Source: Providencia zhijiangensis
GTDB taxonomy: Bacteria > Pseudomonadota > Gammaproteobacteria > Enterobacterales > Enterobacteriaceae
NCBI RefSeq assembly: GCF_030315915.2
Contig: NZ_CP135990.1
Span: forward strand, 1,984,001-2,048,000
Direction: 5' to 3'
DNA length: 64,000 nucleotides
How positions within the stretch are numbered: position 1 is the stretch's first letter; every line of letters starts with the position of its first letter. This document shows positions 26,935 through 35,775 of this stretch, in pieces. The translations under genes and the position numbers were made by a program. The notes under the pieces were generated by a model. It searched no databases. It saw nothing but the letters and a program-made list of their open reading frames with translations, and had not been told where the DNA came from.

Positions 26935-27270
26935 ATGAATAGAAAAAAATCACCATTGGCCTATGCAGAGCAAATCGGCGAACGGCTAAAACAAGCAAGA
27001 CTTAATCAAAATTTAACCCAAACAGAGTTGGCCCAATTTGTGGGTGTTTCACGCAAAACGATCATGGCCGCTGAAAAAGGTCATACTCAGCTAGAAATGT
27101 TTATTGCCATTATGATGGCGCTAAACCTAACTGAGCAATTAGACCTATTTTTACCTCCGCAACCAATATCCCCTATTCAACTGATGAAATTACAAGGTAA
27201 AAAGCGGCAACGTGCATCTGGCCAACGTGCTGACCATACTGATACTAAAGAGGAAGAATTAGAATGGTAA
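26935..27270 (+). CDS. hipB: Antitoxin and autorepressor HipB
   Basis: A 111-residue XRE helix-turn-helix protein. The HTH is IGERLKQARLNQNLTQTELA, continuing QFVGVSRKTIMAAEKG, about residues 12-48. The start MNRKKSPL is set by AGAGGA; an earlier in-frame ATG would lie in the operator. The C-terminal 35 residues are charged and probably disordered (KKRQRASGQRADHTDTKEEE), ending in Trp, like the protease-sensitive tail of E. coli HipB. It overlaps hipA by 7 bp. It would bind the operators described upstream. Confidence 0.9.
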   Translation: MNRKKSPLAYAEQIGERLKQARLNQNLTQTELAQFVGVSRKTIMAAEKGHTQLEMFIAIMMALNLTEQLDLFLPPQPISPIQLMKLQGKKRQRASGQRADHTDTKEEELEW

Positions 27271-28580
27271 TGGAAGTTATCGATGTATGTTACAAAAGTG
27301 AAAGCATTGGGGCATTAAGTTTTGACTCCTCTACAGGTCTTGGCGCCTTTGAATATTCCACGAAGTTTATTAAAAAAGGTATACAGCTGTCTCCGTTAAA
27401 AATGCCACTATCAAAACATATTTATCGTTTTCCACAACTCAACTATCAAACATTTAAAGGGTTACCTGGACTAATTGCCGATTCTTTACCTGATGATTTT
27501 GGTAATGCTGTCATGAATGCTTGGGTCGCAAGCCAAGGTAAATCAATTGACAGCATTACGCCTTTACAGCGCCTGCAATACACTGGCAAACGAGGAATGG
27601 GGGCATTGGAATACATCCCTGCAACCAAACTTCATAACAACAATACAAAAACCGACATTCAAATTGAGTCTCTTGTTGCTATTGCACAGGAAGTTCTCGA
27701 TTTGCGTAGCAACTTTAATGTGGAATTAAGTCGCAACCATCAAGAAGATTCAGCTTCAATGATGGAGTTACTATCTGTAGGAATGAGTGCTGGTGGAGCA
27801 AGGCCTAAAGCTGTTCTCGCCTTTAATCATGATTTTACCCAAGTTCGCTCTGGTCAATCCGATATACCAGATAGTTTCACTCACTATTTAATGAAATTTG
27901 ATGGTGTAAGTGAACACAATACAAACCAAGAAACATTTGGAGATCCTCTCGGTTATGGTGCCATGGAGTATGTCTATCACGTAATGGCGACACAATGCGG
28001 AGTCAATATGATGCCATGCCATTTATTAGATGAAGGCGCCAGACGGCATTTTATCACTCAGCGTTTCGATCGGATTGGTAATCAAAAGGTTCACGTACAG
28101 ACCTTAAATGGTTTAGCCCATGTGGATTATAAAAACCCCGGTTCATTTTCCTACGCCGAACTATTTGGTATCGCCCGTGACTTACGTTTACCTGCAGATG
28201 ATGCATTTCAGCTATTAAAACGAATGGCTTTTAACATTATCGCTCGCAATCATGATGATCATTCCAAAAATTTTGCATTTATGCTGAAAGATAATAAATG
28301 GATTTTAGCTCCCGCTTACGATCTAGCTTATAGTTATAAACCCGGTAGTAAATGGGTAAACAGTCATTGGATGAGCTTAAATGGAAAAAGAGATGATTTT
28401 ACCCGTGAGGATTTTTATTCTTTAATCAAGCTCAGCCCTGCATTTAGCAAACAGAAAATCGACAATATTATCGATGAAACTCTAGATGTAGTTTCCAAAT
28501 GGAAAAAACTTGCCAAAGAGTGGGATGTTCCTGCTGAATTAGCCGATGAAATAAATAAAAATTTGAGATTAAATATCTAA
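27264..28580 (+). CDS. hipA: Serine/threonine kinase toxin HipA
   Basis: A 438-residue HipA, the E. coli length. The N-terminal coupling subdomain is LPGLIADSLPDDFGNAVMN. The phosphate-binding loop is MSAGGARPKAVL near residue 175, where the family autophosphorylation serine lies. The catalytic loop is NIIARNHDDHSKNF near residues 325-335 and the metal motif APAYDLAYS near 350. All key residues are present, so it should be active. In E. coli HipA phosphorylates GltX and causes persistence; the target here is inferred. It is translated from within the hipB end. Confidence 0.93.
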   Translation: MVMEVIDVCYKSESIGALSFDSSTGLGAFEYSTKFIKKGIQLSPLKMPLSKHIYRFPQLNYQTFKGLPGLIADSLPDDFGNAVMNAWVASQGKSIDSITPLQRLQYTGKRGMGALEYIPATKLHNNNTKTDIQIESLVAIAQEVLDLRSNFNVELSRNHQEDSASMMELLSVGMSAGGARPKAVLAFNHDFTQVRSGQSDIPDSFTHYLMKFDGVSEHNTNQETFGDPLGYGAMEYVYHVMATQCGVNMMPCHLLDEGARRHFITQRFDRIGNQKVHVQTLNGLAHVDYKNPGSFSYAELFGIARDLRLPADDAFQLLKRMAFNIIARNHDDHSKNFAFMLKDNKWILAPAYDLAYSYKPGSKWVNSHWMSLNGKRDDFTREDFYSLIKLSPAFSKQKIDNIIDETLDVVSKWKKLAKEWDVPAELADEINKNLRLNI

Positions 28581-28681
28581 TTCTTAGTTAATAAATCAGT
28601 TAGCTATACACTAAATTTTTGCATGTTTAACCCGTCAACTCATTCATAATAGTAAGCATACAAGACAAGGAAGAAGGAAGA

Positions 28682-28906
28682 ATGATGACTAAGCGATGGA
28701 TAAAAACCGTTCTGTTCATCAAATTAGTATTGCTATGGATATTTTCGTGGATCCCCTTTCCTGGCGGCGGAGGCATTCTTAATAATGCTATCGATCGTGC
28801 ATATAAACGCGCGCTTAATGATTTTCGCAATAGTAAAATTGATGAAAAGAATGCTGAAATGAAGAAAAATGGCGTTAACCTCAAAAATCTAAATAAAAAG
28901 CTTTAA
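28682..28906 (+). CDS. Small membrane-anchored protein (74 aa), unknown
   Basis: Begins MMTKRWIKTVLFIKLVLLWI, one hydrophobic helix, then PFPGGGGILNNAIDRAYKRA and a charged tail of Lys, Asn and Glu. A strong purine-rich RBS (AAGGAAGAAGGAAGA) touches the start. It lies 100 bp after hipA on the same strand and is the last gene before the prophage. No family recognised. Confidence 0.6.
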   Translation: MMTKRWIKTVLFIKLVLLWIFSWIPFPGGGGILNNAIDRAYKRALNDFRNSKIDEKNAEMKKNGVNLKNLNKKL

Positions 28907-28989
28907 TTTATTGCTTATCCCATCATCAACATGCCAAACATTTCGGTTCATCATTAATCCTAAATATACCGAACAATCTCAGCCACTCC

Positions 28990-29027
28990 CCAAAAAACAA
29001 AAAGGCACCAGTAAGTAACTGATGCCT
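28990..29027 (-). terminator. Probable native guaA terminator, separated from guaA by the prophage
   Basis: On the minus strand AGGCATCAG-TTACTTA-CTGGTGCCT (one T-G pair) is followed by TTTTTGTTTTTT. It lies just beyond the guaA 3'-end copy at 29072-29089, where the guaA terminator should be. No other minus-strand gene ends here except the prophage lysis genes, which it may now also terminate. Confidence 0.75.
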
Positions 29028-29071
29028 TTAGTATTAATGATTTCTAAAAATCGCTATCGATTATAGATAAA

Positions 29072-29089
29072 TCATTCCCACTCAATTGT
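29072..29089 (-). other. Prophage attachment site: copy of the guaA 3' end
   Basis: The minus strand reads ACAATTGAGTGGGAATGA, codons T-I-E-W-E-stop, the C-terminus of GMP synthase (…PPATIEWE in E. coli). The sequence before it (codons D-S-K) does not continue GuaA, so only the end is present. This is the expected attL/attR scar of an element using the guaA 3' end, a well-known integration hot spot. Core length cannot be fixed without the other junction. Confidence 0.8.
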
Positions 29090-29199
29090 TTTAGAGTCAC
29101 ATAACAAATTGATTTATATAAAACAAGATTAACCTAGTGGGTTGCGATACCGTCATCAATACCGTCACAATGAAAAATGAACAATATTTGAACAGTGAT

Positions 29200-29694
29200 T
29201 TATCGATACGAACTGAGTAGTTTTTCTTTCTCAGCTAACTCAGTAATGCATAAATTAAGGGCCCTTGTGTTTTCATCGGCACGATTCGACTCACGCCCAT
29301 AGACTTCAAGTGTTCTTCGTAGTTGTCTAGAAAGTTCACCGGTCTTTTCTCTTTCAGTTCTGCAGGTATCGGCGTTAATGGTACCATCAGTTTTTGCTTC
29401 CGTGGCACTGGATTCGTACTGCATCCTATCAAAGTGATTAAGAACACGCTCAAGCAGAGCGTCTGTGCGCATCGTAGCACGTTCTTTTTGTTCATTGTAT
29501 ATCACCACCCTATTTTGTTGTTCTTCGTCTGCCTGCTTGCGCTGGTCGATGTTAAACGCTAAGTCTTTCTCATCTTCCTGTTGCCCGGCAATCTGTTTTG
29601 TCATTTGCTGGTTATCAGAAAAAATGCCGCTAGCCATAAAACCAGCGGCAAATGAGACAGCCAGCGCAATTAATGCAATGGCTATTCTTTTCAT
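29200..29694 (-). CDS. Inner-membrane spanin Rz
   Basis: A 164-residue protein with one N-terminal helix (IALIALAVSFAAGFMASGIF) and a long charged coiled-coil periplasmic part, typical of i-spanins. It fuses inner and outer membranes in the last step of lysis with its Rz1 partner. The partner gene is embedded in another frame at 29235-29495. It begins one base after the endolysin stop. Recognised by architecture and position. Confidence 0.85.
   Translation of the reverse strand: MKRIAIALIALAVSFAAGFMASGIFSDNQQMTKQIAGQQEDEKDLAFNIDQRKQADEEQQNRVVIYNEQKERATMRTDALLERVLNHFDRMQYESSATEAKTDGTINADTCRTEREKTGELSRQLRRTLEVYGRESNRADENTRALNLCITELAEKEKLLSSYR
29235..29495 (-). CDS. Outer-membrane spanin lipoprotein Rz1 (embedded in Rz)
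   Basis: An 86-residue lipoprotein coded wholly within Rz in another frame. Lipobox LITLIGCSTNP with Cys near residue 25; then a proline-containing stretch VPLTPIPAELKEKRP typical of o-spanins. Start codon MNKKNVLRC. This embedded arrangement is that of the lambda Rz/Rz1 pair. Confidence 0.85.
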   Translation of the reverse strand: MNKKNVLRCAQTLCLSVFLITLIGCSTNPVPRKQKLMVPLTPIPAELKEKRPVNFLDNYEEHLKSMGVSRIVPMKTQGPLIYALLS

Positions 29695-30035
29695 TAGCGA
29701 ACCCCGTTATGCTCTAAGCTAAAGTGATTACCGTCAGGGCGAGTTTTAAATCGACCGCCCCAACTACCACCTAGCGACTCCCAATATTCGCCAAGTTCTT
29801 TATAATCGCTGGTGGCTGTTAAATACTTACCACCTTTAAATAGGTTGAAATCAACCGCTAGACGCTGAGTATGCAAGCTATTTGAAATACCAGAACCATT
29901 AGCAGCATTTAGCTTTGCTTGCGCTTCCGTTCTAAATGCTTCACCGAACGTCAATTGATAGCCTTTATCCTGAGAAAAGATAATTAACTTAGCCACCATT
30001 CCAGTAAATCTATTTTGTTTATCTACCATAGACAT
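29694..30035 (-). CDS. Endolysin, M15-family L-Ala-D-Glu peptidase
   Basis: About 113 residues. It carries the VanY/M15 zinc-site pattern SLHTQRLAVDFNLF and the C-terminal GNHFSLEH, with an aspartate between. It cuts peptide stems of peptidoglycan after the holin opens the membrane. It lacks a signal peptide. The start MSMVDKQNR is chosen because GTGGGG lies about 8 bp upstream; a GTG three codons earlier is possible. Confidence 0.85.
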   Translation of the reverse strand: MSMVDKQNRFTGMVAKLIIFSQDKGYQLTFGEAFRTEAQAKLNAANGSGISNSLHTQRLAVDFNLFKGGKYLTATSDYKELGEYWESLGGSWGGRFKTRPDGNHFSLEHNGVR

Positions 30036-30040
30036 TAGGA

Positions 30041-30319
30041 TCACCCCACTTTTTTAAGTAATTGCATAACATTGCCACGCTTAGCAAACAGCGCAGCACA
30101 AAGGAAAGAGTTTGGAATAAGATTTTGAATACCAACCTGATAGGTTGGATCTAGATAGGAAAATACCGGTACCGAAATTGAGTACCCTAAGAATACCCAC
30201 GCTAGCCAGCCACCTAATCGGCTATAGCCTTTATCTCCGCGTACGAAATAAAGCCCCCTAAAGAACATGATTAAGCAGATCAGTGCATTGATAATGAGTA
30301 GTGATTTATCGTATGTCAT
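30041..30319 (-). CDS. Holin, three-helix type
   Basis: A 92-residue protein with hydrophobic segments near residues 6-26, 35-55 and 65-80, and a basic C-terminus (RGNVMQLLKKVG). Size, topology and position directly before the endolysin indicate a putative 3TM holin. It overlaps the preceding membrane protein gene by 14 bp. Confidence 0.75.
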   Translation of the reverse strand: MTYDKSLLIINALICLIMFFRGLYFVRGDKGYSRLGGWLAWVFLGYSISVPVFSYLDPTYQVGIQNLIPNSFLCAALFAKRGNVMQLLKKVG

Positions 30320-30686
30320 GGCCGTTACCTCCTTTCGGAATATCAGCTTTCTTATACAATTTGATACTGAGTTTTACAGAGAGAAGAGAGGCAACAAATG
30401 CCCCTAGAGCGTCAAGACTATCAACGTTATAGGCCTCTGGCTTAACGCCTATTAACCCAGTCATTGAAACGAAGATGGTAGCGAATGGACTGAACAATAG
30501 TAAACCAGCCCCTAAGCTTAAGAGTGCGAATACTGAACGGATAGCTAATGAAAATTCTGTTGCTGCTGTAGTGAAATAAATAGCGCCAAGAATCGCCCCC
30601 ATCACAACCTCAGGAGGCAATCCAGAAAAGTAGCTGACAAATGATGCAAGGCCTAAACCTGTAACCGCTGTAGTGTTTTCATTCAT
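30306..30686 (-). CDS. Second holin-like membrane protein
   Basis: About 126 residues with three to four hydrophobic segments (LASFVSYFSGL, VVMGAILGAIYF, FALLSLGAGLLLF, ALGAFVASLLSV) and the charged end KKADIPKGGNGHDIR. The position suggests a holin or antiholin paired with the gene at 30041-30319. It reads MNENTTAV from the chosen ATG. Confidence 0.65.
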   Translation of the reverse strand: MNENTTAVTGLGLASFVSYFSGLPPEVVMGAILGAIYFTTAATEFSLAIRSVFALLSLGAGLLLFSPFATIFVSMTGLIGVKPEAYNVDSLDALGAFVASLLSVKLSIKLYKKADIPKGGNGHDIR

Positions 30687-30846
30687 GTGTAGCACCATGG
30701 TTGAGAAATAACCATGATACTACAGCATAAAAAGATAAACAAAAACTCATACATGATTTTAATTTTGCTTTATCTTGCTTTATATACTATCGGAATATAT
30801 TGATGTATTATTTTTCAATTATTTATTCATTCGCTATGAGACTAAA

Positions 30847-32793
30847 ATGAGTATTTTTTCATCTACTAGTAAAACTAAAAACAAAAACTATTCATCTGGA
30901 ATTGATGGATTAAGAGCTATAGCAGTAATTATAGTGTTGCTTTTTCATTTAGGATTTAGCTCTGTACCTGGTGGATATGTTGGTGTTGATGTATTTTTTG
31001 TTATATCCGGATTTTTAATAACTGGGATAATTTATTCTAATATTGACAATAATAAATTTAGCTACATTGGATTTATGTCATCAAGAATATCAAGATTGTA
31101 CCCAGCACTTATATTTACATTAATATTTGTTATTCTATTTTGTTTTCTACTTTACTCACCAGCTGATTTTGTACAAGTATCAAAGTCTGCCGTGTATGCA
31201 ACATTTTCGCTATCTAATATTTTTTTTGCTGGAAGCTCAGGTTATTTTGACAATTCATCTGAAATTAACCCGCTATTACACACTTGGTCATTAGCTGTTG
31301 AGCAACAGTTTTATCTTGTTTGGCCAATAATAATTTTATTGTCATTCAGGGTGAATAAGAAATCAGTTCCTTATATTATAGCATTTGTGGCAGTAGCATC
31401 ATTAGTTGCATCACAATGGGCAACTACAAATATGCAAGTTGAAGGGTACTACTGGACACCGTTTAGAATGTTTGAATTGGCATTAGGTGGGATTATATTC
31501 TTTATACCAAATAGACAAAGCCTACCTAGCATAATGAAAGAATTCATGATGATATCAGGGATTGCATTGATTTTATTTGGTGCTCTAACGTTCACGTCAT
31601 CAACTCAATTCCCTGGTTTAAATGCCATGATCCCTGTATCAGGAGCAATGCTATGTATATTAGCTCATGATGCAAAATATGCTGGTATTATTGTAAATAA
31701 CAAAATTAGTATTGTAGTAGGTTTAATTTCATACTCAGTGTATTTAATACACTGGCCATTGATTGTTTTTTATAAGTATTGGATTTTTAGAGAGCTAGAA
31801 ACACTTGAAAAAATACTTATATTTTTCGCATCATTTTTCATTGCTTATTTTATGTATATTTACATTGAAAATAAATACAGAAAAATAAACTTGCAAAAAA
31901 TATCAATGAAAAGCATTTCAATGGTTTCATCTATATTAATATGCGCCTTTTTGTTTTCATTTACTGTCATCAAAGATGGCTTTGTATGGAGAAGCAATGG
32001 GATTTCAGATGAAATGTTAACAGAAAAATATTCTGATAATATATATGGTGGTCATGGAATCCTTCAGAATACTGAAGTTAAGCTTGGTGATGAATCAAAA
32101 AATCCATCGTTTATTATTATGGGTGACAGTTACTCTAGGCAGTATGCTAATGCAATTTCAGTTAGCTTAAAGAAAAAAGGAATTTTAGCATATGGTTTTT
32201 TTAAGGACGGATGTTTTTTTTCGAACTCAACACCTCTTATCATAAGAGGAAAAACGAATGAGGAATGTGTTTTACTTGCTAAAAAAGCCATGAAATCATC
32301 CATTGAAAATAATATACCTATTATTTACGCTCAATCATGGCTTAATTATAGAGAAAAAGTATCTAAAGATGGCGTTAACGTTGATTTTCAATCAGATTTA
32401 GATTATGCAAATTTCAATATAAGTAATATCTTAGATATAAAGCAAAATATAAAAAATGAAATTATTATTATTGGTCTACCCCCAGTATCAGGATCTAATA
32501 CTGGAAGTTCATCATGCATTACTAGACCAACATTTATAGAGCAGGAATGTAAAAATAAACTAACATCTGATTATGAAAGTAGAAACTCAGCTATAAATAA
32601 ATTTATGAATGAAAGGTTAACATCTGAAGGAATAAAGTTCGTAAACCCATTTGACGTGCTATGCAATGACAATAAATGTTACATGCTTAGTGAAAAAGGT
32701 GAGCCGCTATATTCTGATGCGACTCACCTTTCAATATATGGCGCTAATGATGTTTGGAATAAAATATATGAATCAATTGAAAAATTAATATAA
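30847..32793 (+). CDS. O-antigen acyltransferase (OafA-like, acyltransferase 3 plus SGNH)
   Basis: About 648 residues. The N-terminal acyltransferase-3 domain has about ten membrane helices. It starts with GIDGLRAIAVIIVLLFHLG, then GGYVGVDVFFVISGFLITGI and HTWSLAVEQQFYLVWP, all hallmark motifs. The C-terminal periplasmic SGNH domain has MGDSYSRQ near residue 427 and DATHLS near the end. It would add acyl groups to surface polysaccharide. It faces against the late operon, is AT-rich compared with flanking phage genes and sits next to the tailspike: a lysogenic conversion gene. A half-operator ATAAAC lies upstream at 30735. Confidence 0.9.
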   Translation: MSIFSSTSKTKNKNYSSGIDGLRAIAVIIVLLFHLGFSSVPGGYVGVDVFFVISGFLITGIIYSNIDNNKFSYIGFMSSRISRLYPALIFTLIFVILFCFLLYSPADFVQVSKSAVYATFSLSNIFFAGSSGYFDNSSEINPLLHTWSLAVEQQFYLVWPIIILLSFRVNKKSVPYIIAFVAVASLVASQWATTNMQVEGYYWTPFRMFELALGGIIFFIPNRQSLPSIMKEFMMISGIALILFGALTFTSSTQFPGLNAMIPVSGAMLCILAHDAKYAGIIVNNKISIVVGLISYSVYLIHWPLIVFYKYWIFRELETLEKILIFFASFFIAYFMYIYIENKYRKINLQKISMKSISMVSSILICAFLFSFTVIKDGFVWRSNGISDEMLTEKYSDNIYGGHGILQNTEVKLGDESKNPSFIIMGDSYSRQYANAISVSLKKKGILAYGFFKDGCFFSNSTPLIIRGKTNEECVLLAKKAMKSSIENNIPIIYAQSWLNYREKVSKDGVNVDFQSDLDYANFNISNILDIKQNIKNEIIIIGLPPVSGSNTGSSSCITRPTFIEQECKNKLTSDYESRNSAINKFMNERLTSEGIKFVNPFDVLCNDNKCYMLSEKGEPLYSDATHLSIYGANDVWNKIYESIEKLI

Positions 32794-32796
32794 TCA

Positions 32797-35334
32797 TTAT
32801 CTATGCACTGAGACCCATTTATATTTCACTATGACTGGGTCAATTGTTCCACCCATTGACAAAATTGTAAGATTTCCATTTGATACAGATAAAATAAATC
32901 TAGTATTTAGTTCATCTTTGTTTGATGGGGTTTCCATTTTTCTTCCAGCAGTTTGAGATATTGTTCCGTTACTAGAGTTTGCACAAACATCAAAGTATTG
33001 CCAATCGCTTGATTTTACTGATTTACATTCAACATAAAGTCTCCAGACACCTTTATCATTATCAAACCAAGGAGTGACTACGCCAGCAACTTTTCTCATA
33101 TCACTTTCAGACACATTACCAACTGCTGGGGTTATAAGCCTTGCGTCTAAAGGTAAGCCATCAATCAATGAAACTCGACTATTAGTACCGTTATAGGTTC
33201 TAAGCTCACATCCTACATCCATACTCACATTAATGAATGAGTTTCCTGTCATTGAGTTTATTCCACCTTCATACTCTCTTAGCCCACCGCCAGCAAAAAC
33301 ATTGGATGAAATTATTGACGCTGATAATGTGCTTGGGCTTTCAAATGCTCTCCAGTATTGGCCATTATAGTCACCGCATTGTATGTCTACTACATTATTA
33401 CTAATAACATTCCCAACTGGTGACTGTGAGTTTAGATATCCACCGTTACCTCTATTGCTTTCAGACCAAACACCAATAAACTGATCTTTCGCTGTAGTCT
33501 GATTATTTCGGATGGTATTTGCTACGAACGATGATATATCACCTTTGAAATACACCCCGTAGTTATTTACTGCACCATCATCAAATAATAAAGTATTTAC
33601 AGCAATTACTGACCCAAACGTTGATAAATATTCATTAGTGTCTGAATTTGATAATGACATACATTTTAATGATACGTTTCTAAATGTATTACCGAAAATA
33701 ACACTGCTAGTTACCCCAGCATATAAGTCGCATTCCGCACCAGATTTTAAATTTGTATTATGAAAATGGTTTCCGTAAATTTTTTGGTTATTAAACATAC
33801 CTGAAAATTTAGCAATATCTTGATTATGTAATGAAGGCATATATACTTCAATGTCATTACCTGTTATTGAGGACCTTCCGAATCTCGGTGAATTTGCATT
33901 CATAATTTTAGTTGGATCCGCATTGTTTGTACTTGTGATCCCCCTAAGATAACTCCTTCCTGTTGCAATTATTTTATCAATCATCCCCTTGGACATTTTT
34001 ATTTTATTGTCGGTTTTCACAACATCAACGTTATATCCGTATAACATGTCCGATGTTTCACCAATGTCAACTAAAACACAATTTTGTAATTTGTATTCGA
34101 TGAGACTTGTTACTGGATCTTCCATCGTTACACCACACACGTAAGGGGTGTTTGATTTGCATGTAACAGCCTTAAACCTTGCTTTTTCAGCCTTGAAATA
34201 ACAGTGCTCGCTTTTATTTGGCAAAAATATTTCATCAAAGTTAGCAGAGTCCAATACAATAAACCCTTCACTTTCGTCATCGCCTTTAATTTTGATGCCT
34301 TTGCCTAATGGAATGCCGCCCGTTGTTTTTACGTCAAAAGGGTTGTCTTGAATGACTGTTAGGCCTTTGGTTGCCGCAAGAGCCAAGAACTCGGTTATAT
34401 CCTGCCCTTCTCTAGCACCAAAATTTAATATTGATCTCTCCTTTTCCACGCCCTGCCTAACCCAAACATAATTCGGGTCGGCACTTGGGAAAACAACCCA
34501 ATTATCAACTTCAAAACTAGATGAGTCAGCGGAAAAGAACATCCCACCAGCCTTGTAAGGAGTGTCAACATAGAATCCTAGCACTGACTGTTGTTGGTAA
34601 ATAAATTTTGGTGTAATTCCTTTTAATTCATCAATTGATAAACACGAACCAATTAAAGATTGACCATCGGCCATACCAAGTTGATGAAGCACATCAATTG
34701 CACTACCGCTAGCAGGAGCAACAACAATTGGCTTACCATCTTTATCAAACGTAAGCACATTACCAGCACGGTCATTAGCTTTAGGTAGTGCCACAATATC
34801 CATATCGTCAACGCGCAATGAACGCTTACTCTGCGATGAAATGGCATCCTTCATTGTTCCAAGATCAACAGCATCACTATCTTTCTTTGGTTTTCCTAAG
34901 TTCGAAATGCGATAACTTTTGGCATCGAACCAGTTTGCTAAAATGCTTGGGCGCTTTAGAAATAATGACAAGCTTCCCCATACGCGTTGCATAAGCATTG
35001 TCAGATAATCAAATGCATCTTCATGCGTTTCAGCTAAGAACTTACCTTGATTGCGAAATGAGGTTTCTTGAACGATTGGAATGATACGGGCAATGCTAAT
35101 TTGATGTTTCTCAGCTAATGGCTTAGTTAAAATAACCTTGCCACCAGCTGACTTGTTAACACCAGTTACTGTGTAATCAGTGCCTAAACGCAGAGTTACA
35201 ACGTTATCACCGTCTGCGTCTGACATTGTGACGTTTAAATTACTTGCCTTAAAAATCCTAAACTTATAATCAAAATCGGTTGTTACACCGTTTCCTACAT
35301 ATTCATTACTGCTGATTTCAGTTGAAACAGTCAT
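32797..35334 (-). CDS. Tailspike / tail fibre protein
   Basis: An 845-residue protein. The N-terminal 150 residues (EYVGNGVTTDFDYKFRIFKA; ETHEDAFDYLTMLMQRVWG) match the T7-type fibre attachment domain. The central part (about 270-700) is a series of short Asn/Gly-rich strands (SSITGNDIEVY, SNVFAGGG, ISNNVVDIQ), expected for a parallel beta-helix that binds and often cleaves O-antigen. The C-terminal domain is lectin-like or trimerising by inference. It converges on the acyltransferase gene with 3 bp between stops. Confidence 0.85.
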   Translation of the reverse strand: MTVSTEISSNEYVGNGVTTDFDYKFRIFKASNLNVTMSDADGDNVVTLRLGTDYTVTGVNKSAGGKVILTKPLAEKHQISIARIIPIVQETSFRNQGKFLAETHEDAFDYLTMLMQRVWGSLSLFLKRPSILANWFDAKSYRISNLGKPKKDSDAVDLGTMKDAISSQSKRSLRVDDMDIVALPKANDRAGNVLTFDKDGKPIVVAPASGSAIDVLHQLGMADGQSLIGSCLSIDELKGITPKFIYQQQSVLGFYVDTPYKAGGMFFSADSSSFEVDNWVVFPSADPNYVWVRQGVEKERSILNFGAREGQDITEFLALAATKGLTVIQDNPFDVKTTGGIPLGKGIKIKGDDESEGFIVLDSANFDEIFLPNKSEHCYFKAEKARFKAVTCKSNTPYVCGVTMEDPVTSLIEYKLQNCVLVDIGETSDMLYGYNVDVVKTDNKIKMSKGMIDKIIATGRSYLRGITSTNNADPTKIMNANSPRFGRSSITGNDIEVYMPSLHNQDIAKFSGMFNNQKIYGNHFHNTNLKSGAECDLYAGVTSSVIFGNTFRNVSLKCMSLSNSDTNEYLSTFGSVIAVNTLLFDDGAVNNYGVYFKGDISSFVANTIRNNQTTAKDQFIGVWSESNRGNGGYLNSQSPVGNVISNNVVDIQCGDYNGQYWRAFESPSTLSASIISSNVFAGGGLREYEGGINSMTGNSFINVSMDVGCELRTYNGTNSRVSLIDGLPLDARLITPAVGNVSESDMRKVAGVVTPWFDNDKGVWRLYVECKSVKSSDWQYFDVCANSSNGTISQTAGRKMETPSNKDELNTRFILSVSNGNLTILSMGGTIDPVIVKYKWVSVHR

Positions 35335-35417
35335 GGCTATTCTCCACTTGGTTGAGTTCGTGTATGATAGCCTTTAAAAACCATTTCCGGAATTATGTTT
35401 ACATTAATAACAAAAAG

Positions 35418-35434
35418 ATAAACAAGAAGTTCAT
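35418..35434 (+). promoter_or_regulatory. Imperfect ATAAAC-type phage operator
   Basis: ATAAAC-AAGAA-GTTCAT, one mismatch from the ATAAAC-N5-GTTTAT palindrome at the phage early promoters. It lies 45 bp upstream of the plus-strand gene at 35479. Confidence 0.45.
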
Positions 35435-35478
35435 TTTTAGTTTACTGTTAAGTCTTACACACAACTTAGGTATCTAAT

Positions 35479-35730
35479 ATGAAAGATGTAATTAATTTTC
35501 CAGCACCCGATAACTATGCAGAAAAAGTTAATACCGAAACTGGAATAAAGGATTTGATGAGCAAGTCGAACGTAGAAGAACTGCTAAGAAAACTGGACAG
35601 TGAAGGATGTGATGTGAGCGCGGCACTCATTGAAATTACAGCAATGATGAATTACATAAATCTGAGTTTGAAGGTTAAAGAGAACATCAAGACGCATATT
35701 GAATATATCACTAACGAGTTAAACAAGTAA
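35479..35730 (+). CDS. Small soluble phage protein (83 aa), unknown, own transcription unit
   Basis: Begins MKDVINFPAPDNYAEKVNTE. It is acidic, mostly helical by composition and lacks a signal or membrane segment. It lies on the plus strand between tailspike and a secreted-protein gene, both on the minus strand, with its own upstream operator and downstream terminator. This is the organisation of a moron gene expressed independently of the late operon. No family recognised. Confidence 0.65.
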   Translation: MKDVINFPAPDNYAEKVNTETGIKDLMSKSNVEELLRKLDSEGCDVSAALIEITAMMNYINLSLKVKENIKTHIEYITNELNK

Positions 35731-35746
35731 TCGTTTAAGGTGATTT

Positions 35747-35773
35747 AAAGCACCTATACGTAGGTGCTTTTTT
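35747..35773 (+). terminator. Rho-independent terminator of the 83-aa moron
   Basis: AAAGCACCTA-TACG-TAGGTGCTTTTTT, a 10-bp stem with T-run on the plus strand, 17 bp after the stop. Confidence 0.9.
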
Positions 35774-35775
35774 GT

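Noticed and set aside
29323-29722. Plus-strand frames opposite Rz/Rz1
   Set aside because: They mirror the genuine spanin pair, which has lipobox, transmembrane and coiled-coil features.
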